DNA of 64,000 nt. Source: JAGLOK01 sp963676355 (GTDB taxonomy: Bacteria; Bacillota; Clostridia; Christensenellales; UMGS416). The number at the start of each line of letters is the position of its first letter. Positions within the stretch are counted from its first letter, which is position 1. Of the stretch, positions 34,919 through 43,666 are shown in pieces. Location: positions 496,001 through 560,000 of the forward strand of contig OY781093.1 of NCBI GenBank assembly GCA_963676355.1, written 5' to 3'. The position numbers and the translations under genes were made by a program. The notes under the pieces are model-generated. The model was given only the letters and a program-made list of their open reading frames with translations, made no database searches and had not been told where the DNA came from.

Positions 34919-34993
34919 TTAGAAAATCTATTTGAGCTTTATTAAAGTATGGTGCTTTGATATTAAGATATAATTTTATTGAAAGAGGAATGT

Positions 34994-35314
34994 ATGTCGA
35001 ATAAATATGCATGGACATGGAAAGTTAAAAAAGAGAACTTAGACGAATATGTGAAGATGCACAAAGAACCTTGGAAAGAGATTATGGATGAGCACAGCAA
35101 GGCTGGCATTCGTAATTATTCTATATTTCAAAATGGCAATCAGTTTTTTTATTGCTTTGAATGTGATGATGTGGAAGCCGCTTTTGACTATATAGACAAT
35201 AGCGAAGCATGCCAGAGATGGAACGCTATCACATCAAAAATGGTGGAAGGCTCGTTTGACTTTGCACAAGCAAACCCTATAGAATTTTTGGACGAAGTTT
35301 TTTATCTTAAATAG
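34994..35314 (+). CDS. L-rhamnose mutarotase-like protein
   Basis: A 106-residue dimeric alpha-beta-barrel protein of the RhaM (DUF718) family, which speeds the interconversion of sugar anomers. WTWKVKKENLDEYVKMHKEPW contains the conserved Tyr and His, and the closing EVFYL is typical. The ATG at 34994 follows GAGGA; the TTG at 34979 is upstream of that site. It follows araA by 75 bp, suggesting a shared role in sugar isomer handling. Confidence 0.83.
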   Translation: MSNKYAWTWKVKKENLDEYVKMHKEPWKEIMDEHSKAGIRNYSIFQNGNQFFYCFECDDVEAAFDYIDNSEACQRWNAITSKMVEGSFDFAQANPIEFLDEVFYLK

Positions 35315-35320
35315 TTAGAT

Positions 35321-35908
35321 TTATAAAGACCTTATTACGCTGTCAATTTGATTGGCGTTTGCAAACAAAACACTGCGGATTCCTAACTTTGTTGCGGCAT
35401 CCGCATTTTCTTTTGTGTCATCAAAAAAGATGCACTCATTTGCTGCAAGATTATATTTGTTTAATAGATATTGGTATATTTCAAGCGAAGGTTTTATCAT
35501 ATGAACATCGCAGGAAAACACCCCTCCATCAAAATGTTCAAAGAATGAATATTTGTTTTGAACGTATATACTCAGCCATTTGTGGAAGTTGGACAGAAAA
35601 TAAAGTTTATGACCGGCATCTTTGATTCTTTGAAGATAATCTATAGTATCATACTTTGGGGTCAGCATTTCAGGAATAGACTTCATTGTTTTTATAGCAT
35701 AGCTCTCAAGCTTAGGAATCTTAGAGATGAAAATTTGCTGGGCTTCGTCTTCGGTTATAGTACCGCGGTCAAGATTAACCCACTCCTCGCTTTTAAATAT
35801 GGTTTGATATATTTTCTGTTCTATTTCAGTGTCACAAATAATATCGCTTAAAAACTCTTTAGGGTTAAAATCCAGCAATACATTTCCTATATCAAATATA
35901 AAGTTCAT
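35321..35908 (-). CDS. HAD-superfamily hydrolase (HAD-IA type)
   Basis: A 195-residue probable phosphatase with motif I FDIGNVLLDF, motif II FLSNFH, the Lys in MIKPSLEIY and the acidic motif FFDDTKENADAA. The second Asp of the usual DxD in motif I is replaced (DIGN), as in many members of the subgroup related to sugar phosphatases and dehalogenases. Function unknown. The gene is convergent with the mutarotase gene. Confidence 0.85.
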   Translation of the reverse strand: MNFIFDIGNVLLDFNPKEFLSDIICDTEIEQKIYQTIFKSEEWVNLDRGTITEDEAQQIFISKIPKLESYAIKTMKSIPEMLTPKYDTIDYLQRIKDAGHKLYFLSNFHKWLSIYVQNKYSFFEHFDGGVFSCDVHMIKPSLEIYQYLLNKYNLAANECIFFDDTKENADAATKLGIRSVLFANANQIDSVIRSL

Positions 35909-35938
35909 TTTAGATGTTCCTTTTTTGCTTATTATTTT

Positions 35939-36433
35939 TTATATGTGCTTTTCTAGCACATAGTCATCCATAACATAACCACTTCCAATGTTGGTTACGA
36001 TGCTGTCGATGACTTTAAACCCAAGTCTTTTATATACTTTAAGAGATGTCTCGTTATATTTATTGCAAGTGAGCCAAATTCTATTTTCGTTATTATTTAT
36101 CGCGAAATTTTGAATTTCTGCAAGCATCAGTTTTCCGATGCCATTTCCTCGGTGAGATTGTTTCACATAAAATTTGCTTACGAATATTCCGTCATCTTTT
36201 TTTATCGAGCAGTAGCCGCACGGAGTATCGCCGGCTTTGGCAATATAATATGTGTATTCGTTTTGAATGTCACGGGCGATTGCGCTTTCGGACTGATATT
36301 TTTCTAACATATAGTCGACTTGGTTTTTACCTATTATGGGCGAATAATGCTGTGTCCAGATTTCTTTTGCCAAAGATGATATAAGCTTGGCATCGCTTTT
36401 TGCGGCGATTGATATTTTGATTTTTGATGGCAT
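35939..36433 (-). CDS. GNAT-family N-acetyltransferase
   Basis: A 164-residue acetyl-CoA-dependent transferase. The acetyl-CoA loop is the QSHRGNGIGKLM segment; the C-terminal NETSLKVYKRLGFKV matches motif B. The acceptor is unknown. It lies divergent from the MarR-ABC exporter operon. Confidence 0.88.
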   Translation of the reverse strand: MPSKIKISIAAKSDAKLISSLAKEIWTQHYSPIIGKNQVDYMLEKYQSESAIARDIQNEYTYYIAKAGDTPCGYCSIKKDDGIFVSKFYVKQSHRGNGIGKLMLAEIQNFAINNNENRIWLTCNKYNETSLKVYKRLGFKVIDSIVTNIGSGYVMDDYVLEKHI

Positions 36434-36504
36434 ATATAATGTCTTTCTTTTTTGATTAAGGATATTATAACATAGCGTTGGCTTTTAAAAGAAGTTGAAA
36501 TATC

Positions 36505-36554
36505 GTTGACACATCAACTACACTTGCCTATAATATAATAGTTGATACATCAAC
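36505..36554 (+). promoter_or_regulatory. MarR promoter with two identical-type operators
   Basis: A perfect promoter, TTGACA (36506-36511), 17 bp and TATAAT (36529-36534), is bracketed by two palindromes. GTTGACACATCAAC (36505-36518) covers the -35 box and GTTGATACATCAAC (36541-36554) covers the transcript start. They differ by one base. This is strong evidence for autorepression by the MarR protein encoded next. Confidence 0.82.
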
Positions 36555-36578
36555 TATATCTTTTAAAAGGTGATAATT

Positions 36579-37022
36579 ATGAATGAAAAACCTTCCATTC
36601 CACAGTTGTCTAGGCGGATTCATCATGGCTTGCATTGCCTCATGAACAAGCATTTGGAAAAACACAACATAGGTTGGCGGCAGATGAAGATACTCTTTAT
36701 TTTAAACGATGAGGGTAGCTTGAATCAGAATATGCTTTCCAAACATTTCAATATTGATAAAGCTGTGATTACAAACTCATTAAAGCTATTAATTGCCGAG
36801 GGTTATGTGGTGCGCAAAAAACACTCTGATGATAAACGTAGGTTTGAGATTAGCATCACAGAAAAGGGTAAAGAAGTTGTGCCGGCCCTTAGGGAGGCAA
36901 TGGTTGAAAATAAAAATTTAATGCTTAATGGCTTATCAGATGAAAATATAGATATTTTACAGTCATTAATGATACAAGTGCTTGATAACATTGAAGAGGA
37001 GCTTGCGCGTGAAGGAAGATAA
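36579..37022 (+). CDS. MarR-family regulator of an ABC exporter
   Basis: A 147-residue winged-helix repressor. The recognition helix is in QNMLSKHFNIDKAVITNSLK and the wing in KKHSDDKRRFEISIT. The ATG at 36579 follows AAAGGTG; an in-frame GTG at 36570 is part of that site. Its stop overlaps the ABC gene by 14 bp, and two matched palindromes occupy its promoter, so it most likely controls this exporter operon. Confidence 0.92.
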   Translation: MNEKPSIPQLSRRIHHGLHCLMNKHLEKHNIGWRQMKILFILNDEGSLNQNMLSKHFNIDKAVITNSLKLLIAEGYVVRKKHSDDKRRFEISITEKGKEVVPALREAMVENKNLMLNGLSDENIDILQSLMIQVLDNIEEELAREGR

Positions 37023-38787
37023 AAACATTAATATTAAGAAACATTTATGGGAAAATAAACTGCGCTATTTTGCCGGACTTTTCGTTTTTTTTGTGTTAAG
37101 TGTAATTACCGTAACTATACCCAGAATAAGCGGTCGAATTGTTGATAACGTCGAAATTGGAGCACTTGAACCACAACAGCTATTGCTGCTTTGCTTGCAG
37201 ATTGTAGGATTGGCTTTGGCTGTGGTTCTGTGCAATTTCTTGGCTAGGGTTTTTATTTTATCGTCGGTTCATCGTTTTGACATGGAAAACAGAAATAAGA
37301 TATTTAAATATCTCTTAAAACTTTCCATGCGATATTACAACAAAAATAGTGTTGGCGATATAATGGCGCTTTCAACCAACGATTTAAGAGCAATAAGAAT
37401 GTCAATGATGCGTACAATAATGATGACGGGCAGAGGACTGTTTACCATCGGATTAAGCTTTATAGCAATGACACAGATAGCCTCTTTAAAGCTAGCATTG
37501 ATTGTTATGATTCCATTCCCTTTTCTTGTGCTTTTGACAATAAAACTTGGGCCTATCATGCGTGGCAAATTTAGGACAGTGCAGGATACGTTTGCTGGAA
37601 TGACATCTAAGACCCAAGAGAATGTAAGCGGAATACGTGTTATTAAAGCGTTTGTTCAAGAAGAGGCTGAGATAAACAATTTTAAGGAAATTAACCAGAA
37701 ATATTTTGACGATAACAAAAACATGATTAAAACATCTTCGACATTTCATTCAGTTGCAGGGCTCTTAATCGCATCCTCATTTTTGCTTCTTTTTGCCGCA
37801 GGCGGAACGATGGTGGTAAATGGAGGAATGAGCACTGGTGACTATGTGGTGGCAGTGCAATACATTGGTAATATGATACGTCCATTTATGATGATTGGCA
37901 TGATGGTGGAAATGATACAGCAGGGAAAAGCTTCGTATACCAGAATTAATAATTTCTTAGATGAACCTGTTGATATAAAAGAGAATGTAGACAAAGATGA
38001 TTTTATTAACAGCACAGGCAAGCATGGCATAGAAGGACACATTAAGATAGATAATCTGACTTTTAAATATGAAGAAGATTCAGAACCTGTACTAAAGAAT
38101 ATAAGCTTAACACTTGATCCGGGAGAAACGCTTGGTGTAATAGGTAAAATAGGCAGCGGAAAATCCACACTTGGTTTGTTGCTTATGAGGCTTTATCATG
38201 CGGAAAGCGGCATGATAAAAGTAGATGGATATAATATTGAAGATTTGCCTGTGGATATTTTGAGGCAAAACATCGGATACATCCCACAGCAGAATTTTTT
38301 ATTCTCTGACAGCATAGCTGAAAATGTCGGGTTTTCACCAGAAGAATTAGATGAGGAGAAAGTAGTCCGCAGCATACGCTTGGCGCAGATAGAAGATGCT
38401 GTGATGGACTTGGAATATGGGGTAAATACAGAGCTTGGCGAGAAAGGCGTAAATCTTTCCGGCGGACAAAAACAGAGGCTTTCAATAGCAAGAGCGTTGT
38501 ATCGAAACCCTTCAATTCTAATAGTCGACGATGCATTATCTGCTGTAGACACTGAGACAGAGGCCAGAATATTAGAGCAGCTGAAGCCTTTCACTCAGGA
38601 TATCACAACTGTTATTATTGCTCACAGAGTGTCCACAATAGAGCATGCTGATGTCATTATTGTTTTAGATGAAGGGCGTATCGTTGAAAAAGGTACGCAT
38701 GAAGAGCTTATAGCTAAAAAAGGCGAGTATTATGATATATATAATCGTCAACAGCTAAGCAGTAAAAGTGTTGGAGGTGATGTATAA
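37009..38787 (+). CDS. ABC exporter half-transporter 1 (degenerate catalytic site)
   Basis: A 592-residue half-transporter: six membrane helices (about 1-310) then a nucleotide-binding domain with Walker A GKIGSGKSTLG, signature LSGGQKQRLS, Walker B ILIVDDALSAVD and the switch His in IIAHRVST. The residue after the Walker B Asp is Asp instead of the catalytic Glu, typical of one partner in heterodimeric multidrug exporters. Start is the GTG at 37009, with AGAGGAG ending 7 bases upstream inside the marR gene; the frame extends further upstream to a TTG at 36982 but without a good site. Confidence 0.92.
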   Translation: MKEDKNINIKKHLWENKLRYFAGLFVFFVLSVITVTIPRISGRIVDNVEIGALEPQQLLLLCLQIVGLALAVVLCNFLARVFILSSVHRFDMENRNKIFKYLLKLSMRYYNKNSVGDIMALSTNDLRAIRMSMMRTIMMTGRGLFTIGLSFIAMTQIASLKLALIVMIPFPFLVLLTIKLGPIMRGKFRTVQDTFAGMTSKTQENVSGIRVIKAFVQEEAEINNFKEINQKYFDDNKNMIKTSSTFHSVAGLLIASSFLLLFAAGGTMVVNGGMSTGDYVVAVQYIGNMIRPFMMIGMMVEMIQQGKASYTRINNFLDEPVDIKENVDKDDFINSTGKHGIEGHIKIDNLTFKYEEDSEPVLKNISLTLDPGETLGVIGKIGSGKSTLGLLLMRLYHAESGMIKVDGYNIEDLPVDILRQNIGYIPQQNFLFSDSIAENVGFSPEELDEEKVVRSIRLAQIEDAVMDLEYGVNTELGEKGVNLSGGQKQRLSIARALYRNPSILIVDDALSAVDTETEARILEQLKPFTQDITTVIIAHRVSTIEHADVIIVLDEGRIVEKGTHEELIAKKGEYYDIYNRQQLSSKSVGGDV

Positions 38788-40586
38788 TGCCGCATGGAAT
38801 AGGAGTAAACAGATTTGATGATGGAGAAAAAGTGAAAATTAAAAAATCTGTTATGAAGCGTTTGTTAAAATACGCAGCGCCATATTGGTACTACTTGGTA
38901 GGCGCATTGCTGTTGATATTGGTTTATACATTGCTTGACATTATACGTCCTTCAATAGAGGGGAATGCAATAGATACATTTATGACGGGTGCAGCAAATG
39001 GAACGCTTACAAAAACGGAAGCCCTTGAAGGTATAAAAAGAATGGCTTTGATTTATGCTGGGCTGATTGCACTTCAGTTTTTCTTGAATTTTGCCAGAGA
39101 ATATACGCTGAGGTTAACAGGACAAAGCATTATAAAAAGCTTGCGTAACGCAATATTTGAAAAGGTACAGAGATTGCCGCTTTCATACTTTGATAAGAAT
39201 CCTGATGGCGTAATTGTTACCAGAATCAATAACGATCCGCAGGCATTAAATGAGTTTTTCTCACATGTGTTGGTAGGGTTTGCCCAGAATATACTAATTA
39301 TGCTGGGAGTTCTTATTGCAATGTTTGTGCATAACTCCACAATGGCATTGTATTCAATTGCTGTATTGCCATTGATGGTGGTAATTACTTTTGTTGTTCA
39401 GCGCGTAGCTCGTAAGATATTTTTAAACATTCGTACGAAGCTTGCAAAGATAATGGCATTTCTTGATGAAAATATTTCAGGCATTAAAATAATTCGTGCG
39501 TTTAGCATGGAGCACAAAAAGATAAAAGAATTTGGAATGCTAAACAAGGAATATTACAAGGCTAATATGAAGATGGTAATATTCTTTGGAGTATTCAGGC
39601 CGCTTATGGACTTTGTGAGATACTTAGCGTTAGCTATATTACTATATTTTGGCGGGATAAACATAATCGATGGCGCGATAACTGTCGGAACTCTTTATAT
39701 ATTTATTAAGTACATAAATATGTTCTTCGAGCCGCTTATGGCCATGGCGGATCAATTTAATATGCTTCAAAGCTCAATGGCTGCAAGCGAGAAGATATTT
39801 AATTTGATGGATCAGGAAGAGGAGTTAAATCCCGATAGCCCAGACACACTGCCTAAAGAGCGGATTGGCAAAGTAGAGTTTAAAAATGTTTGGTTTGCAT
39901 ATGTAGGTGAAAACTGGGTGCTAAAGGATGTTTCGTTCACAGTTGAGCCAGGGCAGTCCGTTGCATTTATTGGAGCTACCGGCGCAGGAAAAACCAGCAT
40001 TATAAGCCTTTTATGCGGATTTTATGAAATACAAAAAGGTACAATATACCTTGATGGAAAGGATATATCCAAGATTAGCAAGGCTGAACTCAGGTCGCGA
40101 ATTGGTTTGGTTTTGCAGGATGTTTTCTTGATGAAGGGAGATATTATAACAAACATAAAGTTATATGATAGCAGTTTGAGTGATGAGGAAGTAATTGAAA
40201 TTGCCCGATATCTGCAGGCGGATGAATTTGTTCAAAGGCTGCCAGATAAATATTATCATAAGCTTAGTTCGGGCGGAACGACACTTTCTTCCGGTGAAAG
40301 GCAGCTTTTATCTTTTGCAAGAGCGCTTTGTCAGGATCCAGAGATACTGATTATGGATGAAGCGACGGCAAATATTGATACTCATACTGAAAAACTGGTG
40401 CAAGAGAGCTTGGAAAGGCTTCAGAAAGGGAGAACCAGCATATCTATAGCGCATAGGCTTTCTACTATCAAGAATGCTGATGTTATTATTGCTCTTGAAA
40501 AAGGGGAAATAGCAGAAAAGGGTAATCACGAGACTCTTATGGCGAAAAAAGGGCTGTACTATGATTTAGTTCAATTGCAGTCGTGA
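38787..40586 (+). CDS. ABC exporter half-transporter 2
   Basis: A 599-residue partner of the preceding protein, overlapping it by one base (TAATG) behind GGAGGTGAT. Membrane part about 35-330, then Walker A GATGAGKTS, signature LSSGERQLLS, which deviates from LSGGQ, and Walker B ILIMDEATANID with the catalytic Glu. Together the two subunits give one full and one degenerate ATP site. The likely role is export of a toxic compound or lipid, induced when MarR releases DNA. Confidence 0.92.
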   Translation: MPHGIGVNRFDDGEKVKIKKSVMKRLLKYAAPYWYYLVGALLLILVYTLLDIIRPSIEGNAIDTFMTGAANGTLTKTEALEGIKRMALIYAGLIALQFFLNFAREYTLRLTGQSIIKSLRNAIFEKVQRLPLSYFDKNPDGVIVTRINNDPQALNEFFSHVLVGFAQNILIMLGVLIAMFVHNSTMALYSIAVLPLMVVITFVVQRVARKIFLNIRTKLAKIMAFLDENISGIKIIRAFSMEHKKIKEFGMLNKEYYKANMKMVIFFGVFRPLMDFVRYLALAILLYFGGINIIDGAITVGTLYIFIKYINMFFEPLMAMADQFNMLQSSMAASEKIFNLMDQEEELNPDSPDTLPKERIGKVEFKNVWFAYVGENWVLKDVSFTVEPGQSVAFIGATGAGKTSIISLLCGFYEIQKGTIYLDGKDISKISKAELRSRIGLVLQDVFLMKGDIITNIKLYDSSLSDEEVIEIARYLQADEFVQRLPDKYYHKLSSGGTTLSSGERQLLSFARALCQDPEILIMDEATANIDTHTEKLVQESLERLQKGRTSISIAHRLSTIKNADVIIALEKGEIAEKGNHETLMAKKGLYYDLVQLQS

Positions 40587-40642
40587 TGGTGTGAGAAAGT
40601 TTTTCTTTTAGTGAAGGTTACAATATGATTATATTTATTATT

Positions 40643-40674
40643 AAGAGAGTTAGGTTTAATGACCTGATTCTCTT
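40643..40674. terminator. Terminator after the ABC exporter
   Basis: A 13-bp stem from AAGAGAGTTAGGT and ACCTGATTCTCTT (two G-U pairs on the plus-strand RNA) with a 6-base loop. The T tract is modest. It lies between convergent genes. Confidence 0.65.
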
Positions 40675-40734
40675 TAAATGTATATAAAGAATAAAATGCA
40701 AGCAAAAAGATTTTTAATATGTTAAATCAACATT

Positions 40735-41172
40735 TTATATTATTGAAAGTATTGTACAAAACAAACCAATTAAAACAGCGCTCAATAGTGAGGGATAAGC
40801 TTCTGATTGATCTATTGTATCTGTTTCACTTTCTTTAAAGTCGTGGTAACTTTTTAGTTTATCGTTATCGTCTTCAGAGCTATTTTTATCTGCTCTGTTT
40901 TCTTCCAGTGGCTCTGTAGCGTTGCCGGCATTCATTAAAAGCCTTGAAACAAAAGGCATTTTTGATGCGACTTTTTTAAATGCATACTTTTGGAAAGCAA
41001 AAAATCCATTTGCTCTTATAAACGTGAAACCGCCTAATACTAAATAGATAAGCGCAAAAACAAATAATTTATCAAAAAATGACAAATATTGTATTTTATT
41101 TAATATTTCTAAAGCTCCACACACAGCGAATGCTATCGCAATTCGTATTAGAGTTTTTTTTACTAAAGCCAA
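40735..41172 (-). CDS. Small membrane protein of unknown function
   Basis: A 145-residue protein not recognised with confidence; the layout is loosely like DUF3899 proteins. Two helices lie at the N-terminus (about 8-27 and 34-51), then a basic stretch, then a long charged acidic segment (about 85-123) and a last helix (about 127-144). A GGAGG-type ribosome site precedes the ATG. It is divergent from the OppA-like gene. No function can be assigned. Confidence 0.65.
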   Translation of the reverse strand: MALVKKTLIRIAIAFAVCGALEILNKIQYLSFFDKLFVFALIYLVLGGFTFIRANGFFAFQKYAFKKVASKMPFVSRLLMNAGNATEPLEENRADKNSSEDDNDKLKSYHDFKESETDTIDQSEAYPSLLSAVLIGLFCTILSII

Positions 41173-41293
41173 AATTTCACCTCCGCGTGATTATATCACT
41201 AATAAAATATTTAGTAAAGTTGGTCATATGGTAAAAAGAACTATGGAATAATTTTATGCAAGTTTATCAATAGACATCATTTTACATGTCAAC

Positions 41294-41349
41294 TTTACAC
41301 ATATTGAGTTTATATGATATAATGTCTCACTAGATGGGTATAACATCTA
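41294..41349 (+). promoter_or_regulatory. Promoter of the oppA-like gene with leader hairpin
   Basis: TTTACA (41294-41299), 18 bp and TATAAT (41318-41323). A small inverted repeat TAGATG/CATCTA (41331-41336 with 41344-41349) begins about where transcription should start. It may stabilise the mRNA or be an operator. Confidence 0.6.
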
Positions 41350-41377
41350 TAACAAATATTATTTAAGGAGAACAAAT

Positions 41378-43072
41378 ATGAGAAAGAAACTATTAATCTT
41401 ATTAGTAGCTCTTACTATGGTGGTTTCATTGTTTGCAGGCTGTAAAGCAGCTGAAGAACCTGCAGAAGCAACAGAAGCACCAGCAGAGGCAGTAGAAACA
41501 GAAGCTGTAGAAGAGCCAACAGAAGAGATGCAAGAAGAAGTGGTGATTACCGGAAAAGAATTATTTAAAAACGTTAATGCCCGTAAGGCCTTTTCGATTG
41601 GATATGACAAAGATTTCATCATTGTTGATATCAATGGTGACAAAGGTGACTTGGCTTCCACAGCATACACACCGGTTGGTTTTGCAAGCGGTCCTGCTGG
41701 AACACCATACGAAGGCATTGACTTTGTAGAAAGCTTGGGCGAGCTTCAAGGAACTGACATCGCAGTTGCACAGGAAGCATGGGCAATGGCTAAAGAAGAG
41801 CTTGGTTTTGATAAAGCTGAAGTGGAATTATTGAACTATGACTCAGATGGTGCAGCTAAAACATGTGAGCACATAAAAGAAGAATTAGAGAGAAATCTAG
41901 ATGGTTTGACTCTGACAATCGTTCCTCTGCCATTTGCAGAAAAATTAGACCTTATTGACGCAGGCGATTTTGAAGTTACATATGCTGGTTGGGGCCCTGA
42001 CTATCAGAACCCACTGACATTCTTAGACATGTGGATAACAGACGGCGCATACAACAGCGGTCATTATTCAAACCCTGAATATGATGCATTAATCGAGACT
42101 GCAAAAACATCATCAGATCCAACAGAAGCTTGGGAAGCACTGTTAGCAGCTGACACAATGATTACTGAAGAATTCCCAATAGGACCTATGTATCAGAGAG
42201 GTCTTATGACATTGCTTAGCTCTGACGTAACCGGTATGATTAAGCATGGTTTTGGTCCTGATTATACATACAAATGGGTTGAAAAAGCAGGCAGCACAAC
42301 TCTTAACTTGCTTCAAAACACAGACATTCCTGATTTGGATGCTAATGACGCTACAGATACATTGTCATTTGAAATGCTCAACAACGTATGTGAAGGCCTC
42401 TATCGCTTAGGCGAAGGCGACGTTCCAATCCTTCAAGGCGCTACAGCAGTTGAATATGCTGACGGAGCTTACACATTTACTCTTAATGAAGATGCTAAAT
42501 GGGTAACAAGCGACGGCGAAGTATACGGGAACGTTACAGCAGCTGACTATGTATACAGCTGGAATCGTTTGGGTTCAGAAGAGCTTGGTGCTCAATATGG
42601 ATTCTTACTTGAAATCGTTGGAATCGAAGAAGTAGTGGCAGTTGATGACTACACATTGAAAGTAGTAGCTCCTAAAACAACTCTATTCGAATCAATGATG
42701 ACATTCCCAACTTTCTTACCAGTCAACGAACAGTTCGTAAATGAAGTTGGTGCTGATGATTTTGGAACAACAGCAGACAAAACTCTCTATAATGGACCTT
42801 TCTATCTTGCTGAGTGGGAATTGACTTCTCATACATCTGCAAAGAAAAACCCACACTATTGGGAAGCAGACGTTGTTAAACTTGAAGAAATCTATACAAG
42901 ATACATAACAGGTGTTGAAAATAACACAGCTGTACAAATGTACTTAGATGGAGAAATTGATCGTTCAGGTCTTTCAGGCGAAAACGTAGCTCTTTACAGA
43001 GACAGAGATGATGTAGTTCCTGTAACTGAAACAACTTGTTTCTATCTTCAGTTCAATGTTGGTGATTATTAA
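41378..43072 (+). CDS. Oligopeptide-binding lipoprotein OppA-like, circularly permuted
   Basis: A 564-residue binding protein of the SBP_bac_5 (OppA) family. A normal lipoprotein signal ends in SLFAGC (C22) and an acidic linker runs to about residue 58. The domain order is then reversed. Residues 59-305 are what is normally the C-terminal half (NVNARKAFSIGYDKDFI through AGWGPDYQNP to GPDYTYKWVEKAG). Residues 306-564 are what is normally the N-terminal half (STTLNLLQNTDIPDLDAND through ADYVYSWNR to TTCFYLQFNVGDY), and the stop follows there. All three junctions are in frame and fall at natural linkers or loops. The gene has its own promoter, an AAGGAG site and a terminator, and precedes oppBCDF, so it is probably functional. 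Confidence 0.85.
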   Translation: MRKKLLILLVALTMVVSLFAGCKAAEEPAEATEAPAEAVETEAVEEPTEEMQEEVVITGKELFKNVNARKAFSIGYDKDFIIVDINGDKGDLASTAYTPVGFASGPAGTPYEGIDFVESLGELQGTDIAVAQEAWAMAKEELGFDKAEVELLNYDSDGAAKTCEHIKEELERNLDGLTLTIVPLPFAEKLDLIDAGDFEVTYAGWGPDYQNPLTFLDMWITDGAYNSGHYSNPEYDALIETAKTSSDPTEAWEALLAADTMITEEFPIGPMYQRGLMTLLSSDVTGMIKHGFGPDYTYKWVEKAGSTTLNLLQNTDIPDLDANDATDTLSFEMLNNVCEGLYRLGEGDVPILQGATAVEYADGAYTFTLNEDAKWVTSDGEVYGNVTAADYVYSWNRLGSEELGAQYGFLLEIVGIEEVVAVDDYTLKVVAPKTTLFESMMTFPTFLPVNEQFVNEVGADDFGTTADKTLYNGPFYLAEWELTSHTSAKKNPHYWEADVVKLEEIYTRYITGVENNTAVQMYLDGEIDRSGLSGENVALYRDRDDVVPVTETTCFYLQFNVGDY

Positions 43073-43099
43073 TCAATAAGCACATTATAAAATAACCCT

Positions 43100-43135
43100 A
43101 AGGGTAATCTTTTTAAAGATTACCCTTTAGTTTTG
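43100..43135 (+). terminator. Terminator after the oppA-like gene
   Basis: Thirteen-bp perfect arms, AAGGGTAATCTTT and its complement, with a tight loop and a following T-rich tract. It allows the binding protein to be made in excess of the permease. Confidence 0.85.
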
Positions 43136-43666
43136 AAAAACACTGAATCATTGGAAAAGGCAGAGTTAAAATTCTAAAATTCAATAAAATGATTTGTTCT
43201 TTGAAAAATCAGTTTATTGAATTTATCGCGCTAAATCTAACAACCGATGTTATTTTACGCCAAATACGCATATTGTGATTTTAAATCACGGTGCTTCACA
43301 GAGACTATATTTACTATAAAGTTGAGGTATATGCAAGATAAAACAAGAAAATTTAATAATCTCAATAAATAGGGAATTAAACAATATTATAGATGTGTAT
43401 GGCAAATATTTCTGGCAGTAATAAAAAGTAATTTTGTAAAATATTTTTACGATAGCATGATGGAATAAAACATAATTGTTTTATATGATGATTAATACGA
43501 TTTAATAGAACGTTAGATTTGCAATTTTTTATACTTTGGTGTAACATAAACGAATAAATTACGCAAAAAAATATATCGAGAAATGCTTTATTTTGTACGT
43601 TGTGTTATTCGGGCATTTTGATATTTTAAAATTATTATAATATTATATAAGGAGAGTGCGGAATAA
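43136..43666. other. Long AT-rich spacer between oppA and oppB
   Basis: About 530 bp with no open frame that has a ribosome site. It contains a 15-bp palindrome GTGATTTTAAATCAC (43275-43289). A TATAAT followed by AAGGAGAG just before oppB suggests a separate promoter there. I could not see remnants of a second oppA copy by eye. Confidence 0.5.

Noticed and set aside
41378..43072. Misassembly as the cause of the permuted OppA order
   Set aside because: It would need three independent, in-frame joins at natural linkers, with intact promoter, signal peptide, stop and terminator. It is not excluded, and read mapping is listed as the test.
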